This document shows, piece after piece, positions 1 through 9,400 of a stretch of 15,132 bases of DNA. The position numbers and the translations under genes are program-made. Location: assembly GCA_045119835.1 (NCBI GenBank), contig JBGVED010000050.1, positions 1 through 15,132 on the forward strand. The letters run 5' to 3'. Every line of letters starts with the position of its first letter. Positions within the stretch are counted from its first letter, which is position 1. The notes beneath the pieces are model-generated. The model did not search any database, had not been told where the DNA came from, and saw only the letters and a program-made list of their open reading frames with translations. This stretch comes from CALVUJ01 sp045119835. Its GTDB lineage: Bacteria > Bacillota_I > Bacilli_A > RFN20 > DUOF01.

Positions 1-2
1 TT

Positions 3-176
3 GGAGTAGAGATAGGTGGATATCAAGTTGGAGATGTACCAAAAGATGAAGTGATAGAAGAAGTAAAGAAGAAAAAGAATAACTTTACATGGATATTCTT
101 CGTACTTGGAGGAGTTGGCTCAGTAGCAGGAGTATTCTTAGCAATGAGACTTAGAAAGAGAATTAAAGCAGCTTAG
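3..176 (+). CDS. C-terminal tail of a membrane-anchored protein (5' end missing)
   Basis: The last 57 codons of a gene that begins before the window; the stop is TAG at 174-176. I do not recognise the family. The visible tail has a short polar part (VEIGGYQVGDVPKDEVIEE), a lysine cluster (KKKK near residues 23-26 of the fragment), one hydrophobic span of about 20 residues rich in Gly, Val and Phe, and a basic end (RLRKRIKAA). A single span followed by positive charges is the usual layout of a C-terminal membrane anchor, with the preceding protein outside the cell and the basic tail in the cytoplasm. Codon use (GTA, GGA, AGA, ATA, GCA) is like the main part of the giant gene downstream. It could be the anchor of another surface protein, perhaps a relative of the downstream one, but nothing in 57 residues proves that. 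The gene is closed off by its own terminator, so it is probably transcribed separately from the next gene. Confidence 0.8.
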   Translation, partial: GVEIGGYQVGDVPKDEVIEEVKKKKNNFTWIFFVLGGVGSVAGVFLAMRLRKRIKAA

Positions 177-185
177 TATTAATTT

Positions 186-230
186 AAAAGTCTAATTTTG
201 AATAAAATCAGAGTTAGGCTTTTTTCTTTT
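186..230 (+). terminator. Rho-independent terminator of the upstream gene
   Basis: A 15-bp stem pairs 186-200 (AAAAGTCTAATTTTG) with 209-223 (CAGAGTTAGGCTTTT). Every position pairs when G-U is allowed. The loop is the 8 bases at 201-208. The 3' arm runs into a T-rich tract (TTTTTT at 220-225, then CTTTT). It begins 9 bases after the TAG stop, as expected for an intrinsic terminator, and separates the upstream gene from the giant gene. Confidence 0.88.
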
Positions 231-250
231 ATAATAAACAAAGCAAAATA

Positions 251-304
251 TTTTGACACTTTGTAAACAAAATGTAGGGCTTTTATTGTTGGAAAATGTC
301 AAAA
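251..304. promoter_or_regulatory. 8-bp inverted repeat around the promoter, possible operator
   Basis: TTTTGACA at 251-258 and its exact reverse complement TGTCAAAA at 297-304 are separated by 38 bases. The right arm ends 9 bases before the TATAAT box, inside the -35/-10 spacer. A smaller inverted pair (ATTTTG at 250-255, CAAAAT at 268-273) lies within. Two arms far apart could be looped together by a repressor or bind two dimers. In an AT-rich intergenic region an 8-bp match can also occur by chance. Confidence 0.3.
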
Positions 305-319
305 GAATTAGAATATAAT
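289..319 (+). promoter_or_regulatory. Probable sigma-A type promoter of the giant gene
   Basis: A perfect TATAAT -10 box lies at 314-319. The best -35 candidate at a workable distance is TTGGAA at 289-294, with a long 19-base spacer, so the -35 side is weak and no extended -10 TG is present. Transcription would start near 326, giving a 5' leader of only about 22 bases before the ATG. A weak -35 could mean that an activator is needed or that expression is low. An inverted repeat (TTTTGACA / TGTCAAAA) overlaps this region and is listed separately. Confidence 0.6.
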
Positions 320-330
320 TGTAGTATTAT

Positions 331-337
331 GAAGGAG
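331..337 (+). promoter_or_regulatory. Ribosome binding site of the giant gene
   Basis: GAAGGAG at 331-337 is a strong match to the anti-Shine-Dalgarno sequence, 10 bases before the ATG at 348. It decides the start: the in-frame ATG at 396, just ahead of the hydrophobic signal core, has no comparable site. Confidence 0.85.
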
Positions 338-347
338 TGTGGTACCC

Positions 348-476
348 ATGTGTAGCTCGTGTGAATCAAAATTTATTAAAAATAATAGAAAGATAATGAA
401 TGTTTTCAAATATTTAGTTTTAATATTTGCATTTTTTGTTGTAGGAAATTTCAGTTGTAAAGATCGAGTAAAAGCG
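348..476 (+). other. Signal peptide of the giant protein (residues 1-43)
   Basis: The N-terminal region is unusually long and includes a CxxC (MCSSCE) and a basic stretch (KNNRK, residues 11-15). The hydrophobic core is about residues 22-33 (YLVLIFAFFVVG). The most likely type I signal peptidase site is after V-K-A (residues 41-43), giving a mature start at E44. Cys37 follows NFS, a poor lipobox, so a lipoprotein is less likely. Confidence 0.75.
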
Positions 477-3400
477 GAAGAACTTAAAGATTTTTCTTAT
501 AATGATAGTCGTATCTATTTTAAACTTTATGGGTGGGTTAATGGTACAGAAAGTGAAACCTTGAAAGCAACATGTAGTGGTATTGTTTATCATAATAAAA
601 AGTATCAAATGACTGATCAGGGTGGTGCGCATTCTGTGTATGTCAAAATAGAGCGTTCTACACGAACTATATATATGTATGATTCTTATAAAAACCCAAG
701 TTGGGTCAGTCAAGGTACTTTTATTAGTAATTATTCTGGTACTTCTTGTGAAAAAAATGGATTTACTTTAAATATTACTACTCCAGGTGGAGTTAATGAA
801 TCAGAATCAATACCCGCTTATTATTTTTCGACGCCGGCATTAACTGTAAGTGTTACGTCTGGGAGTTCTTCTAGTTCATATGCTAAGAGTCCAACTGTTT
901 CTTTTAGTATGAGTGGAGCTTCATATTATTGTTATGCTGTTGAGCCTAGTGGAACTAGTGTGAGTTTTGTTCATGCCGATGAATGTAAATATACAACTAA
1001 TGCCTCTTCCAGTACTAAATATGCTACTAAAAAAACAGCTTCAGCGAGTGTGACAATTTCTGGTAAAACCAGTGGAACTTATGCGGTTCATACATATGTT
1101 GGCAATCCCAGAACTAGTAAGGGTGGGCCGACAAAATCTATTTATGTTGATTCTCAAGGACCAACTATTTCTACTTTGGGAGGTGGTGGTTCTAGTTGGG
1201 CTAAAAGTTATTCGGTAAGTCCTACTATCACGGATAGTTACAGTAAAGTCAATACTAGTAAAACATCTTATTGTTGGAATACAAATTCAACTGCATCAAC
1301 AATGACAAATTGTGCTTCTACAAGTACCCAAATAAATAAAACAGATTTATCTAACGATAAGTATTATTTTCATGTGAAAGCAGTAGACAACGCTGGAAAT
1401 GAGAGCTATGCTGTTTCTTCGGCATATAAAATAGATAGTAAGGCTCCAACAATAGGGAGTATGTCTGGAAATTCTAGTTGGAAGAAAGAACATACTATTA
1501 GTCTTCCTACAATTAGTGACGGTAGTCCTAGTAGTGGTGTTAATACTAGTAAAACATCATATTGTTGGAATATAACTTCAACTGCATCAACAATGACAAA
1601 TTGTGCATCAACGACTACAAAAATAAGTGGAGAAAGCGGAACGTATTATTTCCATGTTTATGCGGAAGATAATTTGGGAAATTATCAATATGCAGTATCA
1701 GGAGCGTATAAGTTAGACAACGAAAAACCGACAATAGGAAGTTTGTCATCAGGATCGACATGGAAAAAATCATATACTGTTTCATCTCCATCAATTAGTG
1801 ACAATAGTAAAAGTGGCGTTGACACAAGTGCGACTGAATATTGTTGGAATACATCATCATCTTCGACAAATATGTCTTCATGTTCATCTACTAGTTTAAC
1901 AATAAGTGGAGTAACCGGAACATATTATTTCCACGTTTATGCAGAAGATAATGCAGGAAATTATGATTATAAAGTTTCTGGAGCTTATAAGTTAGATAAT
2001 ACAAAACCAGAAATATCTAATTTAGGAGGAAGTTCACAATGGAACCAAACATATACTGCTTCTCCAAGTTTCTATGATGAGCATAGTGGAATGAAATCAA
2101 GTAGTTATTTATATTGTTGGAATACCTCATCATCAGAAAATGATATGTCTTCGTGTGTTTCTTCTGCTAAAACAATAACTGGAGTAACAGAAAAATATTA
2201 TTTTCATGTTTATGCAGAGGATAATGCAGGAAATTATAATTATAAAGTTTCTGCGGTTTATTATTTAGACAATATAAATCCTGTAATTTCTTCATTATCA
2301 ATAGATAAAATTATTGGTAAAAGTGTAACTTTGACTGTAAATGCCAAAGATGATCATTCTGGAATAGATGATATGTATATTTGTTTATTGGCAGCAACTA
2401 GTAATTATTCTTCTTGTGTTAGTGGAACTTCTTCTTTGATAGATGTTGGTTCTATGTCTACAACTAAAACTAAAAGTACTGCTGATTATACCAATTTGCC
2501 TGATGATGCATATAAATTTAAGGTTGTAGTATATGATTTGTCCAAGGGGACTTATGGTGAAACTAATCAAATTGAGGGTGTGTCAGATATATTTGTGATA
2601 GATAATACACCTGTTCAAATAACAAATATAAGCGATCCTATTATCGAAAATAGTAATGGTGATGAACATTTAGGAAACGCATTTAATAAAGATTATAATG
2701 TAACTTGGAATTTTGATTTAGAAGATTTGACATTACAAGATGTAAATAAGTCAGGAAATGTAAATGATGGAGTAGTTAGTGTAAGTGGTGGAAATACATC
2801 GGGATGTAGATATCAATTAACTGTGACAGCAAGTACTAAAAAAGGAAGCTTAGTATTAAATGGATGTAGTGGAGCAGTAGAGGATCAAGAACTAGTAGTA
2901 AGATTAGCTAAAACAGCAATTGTGGACAAAGCAGGCAATCCATTATTGTTGGATTATGAAATAGGAAGAGTTAAGTTAGATAATATAAAAGATAAACCAA
3001 AAGTAACAATAGCGAATGAGAAAAAGATATATATAACAGGAGATTATATATTAGTAGATGTAGAATTAAGTAAAGGATATATACAAGAAGCAGGTTCAAC
3101 AGGAACTGTGGCATATCCAGTTTTAACATACAAAATTGGAGATAAGCAACCATACAAAATAAATGAAGCAAAAGAAGTTACAGCTAATACAAAATACAGA
3201 TATGAAATAGAAGTATTAGAAGAAATGGTAGGAGAGTTTAGTGTTGTTTCACTAGGTTATGAAGTATTTAGTAATAGATTAGTGGATCAAGGAGGAAATG
3301 TAGCAGATTATGAGCATTATGAGTATAGTCAAGTAAATGGAAAGATAGAAGTAAATACAGAAGGAGCAGGAGTAACATCTGTATTGGTAGAATTGTATAG

Positions 3401-6400
3401 CGATAGTTCATATACAAATAAATTTGATATTAATAATACAAGTAATACTATATATGTAAGCAAAGATTTATATATAAGATTAATAGTAGGATTCTCAGTA
3501 TATGAAACAGATAAAGATACTTATAGTTTAGATGTAAATAAAATACAAGTAGAAGATTTGACATTAAGTTGTGTATTATCAGGATCAGCATTAGAAGGAA
3601 CTGTGAAAAATGGATATGTAAGTTTAACGCAAACATTTGATTGTGAAGTTTTAACAACTACTCAAACAGAAGCAAGAAAACTAATAATAAAAGAAGGGTT
3701 TATAATAAGTAAGATTCCAGCGAAAGAAGATTATAATAGTGGGAAATTATTTGAAGTAAATAATGAAGATTATTACATATTTGAAGAAGCAAAATATTAT
3801 GGAGCAGATGGAAAAGTAAATGTTAGTTATGATAGCGAAGTTAAATATTATAATAATGTTGGAGTTGAATTAAGTGGATGTAGCTTAGTTAAAGAAGTAT
3901 ATTGTGAGTTTAAAGATAATAAATTAGAGATAAGTAACTTAGATAAGGGAGATAGTGTAGTAGAATTAGAAACAATTAGGAATAAATATGGATTATTAGT
4001 AAAACAAAATAAATTTATAGTAAATGTAGTTGAGTCTAAAGATATAAGTGTAGAAGTAGGATTAGTATCTGGAACAGAGAAGGAATATATAGTAAAAGAG
4101 AGTGAAGAAGGAAATAATAGTAGATACAACTATTATGTAGAGAGTAGTAGTTTATCTAGTAAAAGTTCAAATGCTTTTGCATATGAATTATCAGTAAAGG
4201 GAGATATAGAAGCAGGAGATGAAGTAGTAAAAGTAGTAGAAAAAGGAAAAGATAGAAGTCCATCAAGAAAAATAAGACCAGAGGAAATATTCTATAGTGA
4301 TTTAAGTGGAAATATGGAGGTAGCATATGAGATAACATTTAGATCAGGAATAGTAAAGAGAGTAGTAATAAATGTAGTAGAGTATGATAGTAGTAAAGTA
4401 GTAGTAGAGTATGAAATAAGTGGATGTAGTACATATAATGCCGACAAGTGTACATTAGCGGGAATTTATGGAAAAGAAATAACAATAACAATGAGAATAA
4501 GAGATAACAATATTGTAACGAAATATGGAGAAAAAGAGTTATTGGATGAAGCAGCAGATTATGGAAGTAAATTAAATGTAGTAATAAATGAAGGGATAGT
4601 AACAAGTGTAAGCCAAAGTAAAGTAGAGTTAACAAATGGAACATCAAAAGGAGCAATAGAGTTAAAAGCTGTATTAAATGATACAATCTTTATAAATAGA
4701 ACAGGGTTAATTTATAAGATAAGTTATAGTAACTTATTTAAGACAATAACAGGAGAAGAAGTAAGTGGCGAGAAGATAATAACATTAAATAATAGTGAGA
4801 ATGTATATATACCATTAAGATTAAGTACTTTAGAGCCTTATGAATATACATGTAATGCAGAAATGTTGTGTGCAGTATCAATCGGAGATGACGAGATACC
4901 AAGCAAAGCTAAGTTTGATATAGTAAAAGGAAATGGAACAACTGTAACCCAAGAGTATACAGTAGCAAATAGAGAAGTAAAAATAGGGTCATTAACATTT
5001 AAGTATATAGCAAATAATTTAAATCCAGTAATAGAGAGTATTAGTGGGCCATTTAATAGTGCATGTGAGAGTGAAATAAGTAAATTACTATTAGAAGGAG
5101 AAATGTGTTTTGTAATCAAAGTAAGAGATGAATCAGAAACAAAGAGTTTGCAATTAGTAAGTACATTAATAGAGATGGATAATAAATTTGAAGTAGTAAG
5201 ATTTGAAGAGATAGAAGTAGGAATCGAAAAAGATGCTAATGAAATGTATGAGCATACAGTAGTGTTAGTATTGAAGTATAAGGAAGATAGTGCAGAGAGT
5301 AAGTATACATATAATGGAAGAGTTGTAGTAAAAGAAGGAACAATAAAAGACGAGTTTAGCTTTGCTGGAGCAGAAACAAGTAAAGAGATAACATTAGAGT
5401 TAGTACCAATGAGTATTGGATTAGAGAAGATAGAGGTAAAAGGAGAAGAAGTAGGTGGCTTCTATAACGAATATAATATTGAAGTAACATTTACTAAGGA
5501 ATTAAGCAAGATAGATGAATTAAGAGTATTAGTGATAGATATAGAGAGCGAAAAAGAAGCTACATGTACGTTAAAAGAAGGAAATGCAGCAGTTTTAGTA
5601 TGCTCTAAACTTGAAGGATTAAAAGAGGGAGCGCATACAATAAAGGCATTAGGAAAAGTGACGGATGTAGATGGAGTAATTTGGAGTAGCGAAGATCAAG
5701 AGATAAGTGAAGTTAAGCTAATATATGATGTAAGTGCACCAGAAGTAAGCATAAATGAAGTAAGAACAGAAGTAGGAGAATATGATACAAAGCATGGATT
5801 TGTAATAGGATTAGATATAAAAGATAATTTAAGTGGAGTGTATAAAATAGAAGAAATAGCTCAACCACAAGTAAAAGTAGGAGAAGAAACATGTAGTGTT
5901 ACAAATTTTGAATATAAAGGTGGAGTATATTTAATAACAGTAGCAAAATGTAGTGTAGCTGGAGAAGTAGAAGTAGTAATAGCTGAGGGAAGTATAAAAG
6001 ATAAAGTAGGAAATAAAGTTGCGTTATTAGAATTAGAAACAGGAATAGAAATATTAGATGGAAAGATAGAGTTAGTAAAAGAGCCAACATATAGCAAAAA
6101 CTATATAAAGGGCGGAGAAGTAGTAGAAGTAGAGTTTGAGTTTAATAGAGATATAACATTAGTAAATGAGAACTTAATAAAAGTAAGCGATGAAGCAGCA
6201 AGTTTAAAGACATATAGAATAGAAGGAAATAAAGTAATATTAGAAGTAAAAGCGAGAAATAAAGGTGAAGGAAGTATAGATGTAAATATAGAAAATAACG
6301 CAATAAAATATGTAAATGCAGCAGGAACAATAGAGTTAGTATATGCAGGAGGCAATTTTGAATTAGAAGTAGAAGTAATAAGCGGAGAATACGAAGTAGA

Positions 6401-9400
6401 GTTAACAGGAATAAATCAAAATGGATGTGTATATGATAATGGAGTATATTATTGTAATGAAGGAGATATAATAGAAGTAATATTTGAAGCAAATAGAGAT
6501 GTAGAGAATAAAGGATTGTCAAAGATGGTAGTGACAATTGGAGGAGTAGAGAGAGAATTAGAAGTAGAAGCACTAGATAATATAGTAGTGTTTAGTTATG
6601 TAGTAAAAGCGGAAGATAATGGTAGTATAAATTTAAGTAGTGTGGAATTTAAAGATGTAGATAAAGCAGGAAATGAAGGTAAGTTTAGTGGAAGATATGC
6701 TTTATCAACAGCATTAAAAACATATCAATTAGTAAAAGCAGAAGTAGAATTTAAATGTGAAGAGAATATGGTATGGAATGCATTAATAGGAGAGAGTTAT
6801 AGTGCATTTAGAAATTCAATATTAGAAAATTGTGCATATTCAAGAAATGAGAACGAATTACGAGGATATGCAAGTAGTAATTTAATAAATGATTACTTTG
6901 GAGCAATAGGAGAATATGAAGTAGAAATTGTATCAAAAGATGCAGCAGGAAATGAAGGAGTATTAAAAGTAAAACTAAATGTAATCTTTGGAGGAAATGT
7001 AAAAGTAACATTTAATAATATTACAAAAGTTTATGATGGAGAGGGCTATGAATATAATAAGGCCGATATACAAGTAGAATTACCAAGTTTAGTAGGTAAT
7101 ATAGATAGTACATATAAGAATAATGCATTAAAGAATGCAATAACAGATAAAGTTGTAGGAAAATTAAAAGCAGGCGAAGGAATAAATGTAGGAGAATATG
7201 TAATAACAAGTGAACAAAGTAGTGTAGTAGTAGAAGAATATATAAGAGGAGAAATAAGTTTAGAAATAGTAGAAGGAAAATATGTAGTAGAAGCAAAAGA
7301 ATTAGATTTAAATAGTTGTACATTAGCAAGTATAAGAGTGCCTTATACAGGGGCTTTAATATACGCGATAGATTACGAATTTGAATGTAATGGAGTAGCA
7401 TTAGTAGGACAAATGGTAACACTAGGAAGTAAGGATGTTGGAGAAACAACATATGAGATAAGTGGAATAAGTGTAAAAGAAGGAACGCTTAATTACTATG
7501 TAGGAAGTGGCAAGACATTAAAGGGATTAGCAACAGTAGAAGCAGCAGTAATAGATTTAAGCGAGTATACATTTAGAGAGATATTAAAGTATTATGATGG
7601 AAACGATAAAGTATTACAATTAGAAGGCGAATATGAAGCAAATGATGGAATAATAAGAGTAAGATGGGATGAAGAAAGCTATTATGAAGTAGAAGGAGCA
7701 TTTGAAGAAGGAGAGTATACAGTAAGATTAAAGAATGCAAGAGTAGTAGGAAATAGTAATTATATAATCGAATTAGATGGAGATAATTATGCAGAAGCAA
7801 AGGGAAGATTAATAGCAGATAAAGTATTAGATTATGAAGTAGAATATACAACAAAAGAAGAAACTAATGTATATAGTAAGACAATATATACAAATAGAGA
7901 AGTAGAGTTAAAGGTAGTAAATTATAGAAGTGATTTAAGTAATGAATATGAAGGAAATAATATAGGAGAATTATTTACACATAAATATTATGAATGTGAA
8001 AGTAAATTAGAAAACAATAATGGTTACGATTTGAGAGATTGTACATCAATATCAAGTAGTAATAGTATAAAAGTAAGTAAGAGCGCATATATATATGTAG
8101 AAGTAGTAAGTCCAAGTGGATTAAAAGTAGTAAAAGAGATAGAGATAAAATACGACACAGAAGCATTAGAGTTAGTAGATGTCTATGTAGTAGAGAGAAA
8201 TGCTGATATAGCATTAGATATAGCAGCAAAAGCGGAAGAAAAAGAATATAATTATGTAGTGGGTAATTATATAATTTTAGTAATGGAATTTAATAAGAAT
8301 GTGGAAAGTTCAGTAGGGTTATTAGAAGTAATAGGAGAAATACAAACAACATACTTATTTGAATTATTAGAGATAAAAGATAATTTAGTAGCGTTCTATT
8401 ATGTGGTAAATAATCAAGATTCAACAAATTATAATTTAAAAGTAACAGCAAATGGATTAAATGAAATAGAAGTAAGAGATGCATATGGAAATAAATATGC
8501 ATATAGTAGTAATCCTAGTAGTACATGGGGATATGTATTAAATATAGATAGAGAGAATGCATCTATACTTAATGCATATATAGAAGTAGAAGGAATAGAA
8601 TCAAAAGAAGATGTATATTATGTAAGTTCAATAGTAGCTACAGGAAAAGTATTAAAAGTAAGAATAGAGTTAAGTGAGAGTGGATTTATAGTATATCCTA
8701 AGACAATAGTAGTATCAGGATTAGAGTTAGAGTGTAGTGAAGATAATGGAGTATTAGTGTGTACAAGAACATTATTAGCAAATGATTTAAAAGGAAAAGA
8801 TGGTTTGTTAGAGATAGATAGCTTTACAACAGGAAAAATAGTGTTTGCAACAAGAGAAATAACATTAACACCATATGAAGTAGAGAATAAGATAAGAAGT
8901 AATGTATATGTAGATAATGAAGAGTTTGTTGTTGCATTTTCAGTAGAAAGTGTAACAAGAGATGAAGTTAAGTTAACATATGATTGTAATAAAGAGTTAG
9001 GTTGTTTACTAGAAGTAAGTGATCTAGATGTTAAATTAGATGAAGAAGAAGTGCCAGTAGCAAATATAATAATAAGTGGAAGAAATATAACTATAAGCGG
9101 ATTATCTAATATAGGTGGAAATACATTAAAAGTATTAAATGTAAATGTAAAGGCTAGTAAAGTGGACTATGTAGGAAATATAGCAGTAAGTGATGGAATA
9201 GTAGCGTTAGTAGATAATCAAGAAATAGAAGTAAGATTTATAGAAATATTAGAACAAGGAGTATTTAGAAAAGATAAGGAAATAAAGGTAGAAGTTTTAT
9301 TAAATAAAGAAATAGCAAAATTAGATGATGCTATTAAATTAACTACTAATGTAGAAGGAGTAGTATTTAGTTATTATAAACATGAAAATAGAACAATAAC

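Noticed and set aside
253..258. Perfect TTGACA as -35 box
   Set aside because: No acceptable -10 box lies 16-18 bases downstream (the place reads GTAGGGCTT), and it is 55 bases from the TATAAT at 314.
177..347. Small gene or RNA between the two genes
   Set aside because: The space is filled by the terminator and promoter elements. I saw no open frame with a ribosome binding site and no tRNA-like fold.
396..398. Alternative start ATG directly before the signal peptide core
   Set aside because: It has only a weak purine stretch upstream, while the ATG at 348 has GAAGGAG at good spacing. It cannot be fully excluded.
447..461. Possible lipoprotein attachment at Cys37
   Set aside because: The residues before it (G-N-F-S) do not fit the lipobox, and a good type I site (VKA) follows.
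751..1035. Two A7 tracts (751-757 and 1029-1035) as phase-variation switches
   Set aside because: Runs of seven A are expected in sequence this AT-rich and code normally for Glu/Lys-Lys; nothing else points to switching.
1149..2267. CRISPR-like or intergenic repeat array
   Set aside because: The repeats are in-frame coding units of about 280 bases with no unique spacers between short identical repeats.
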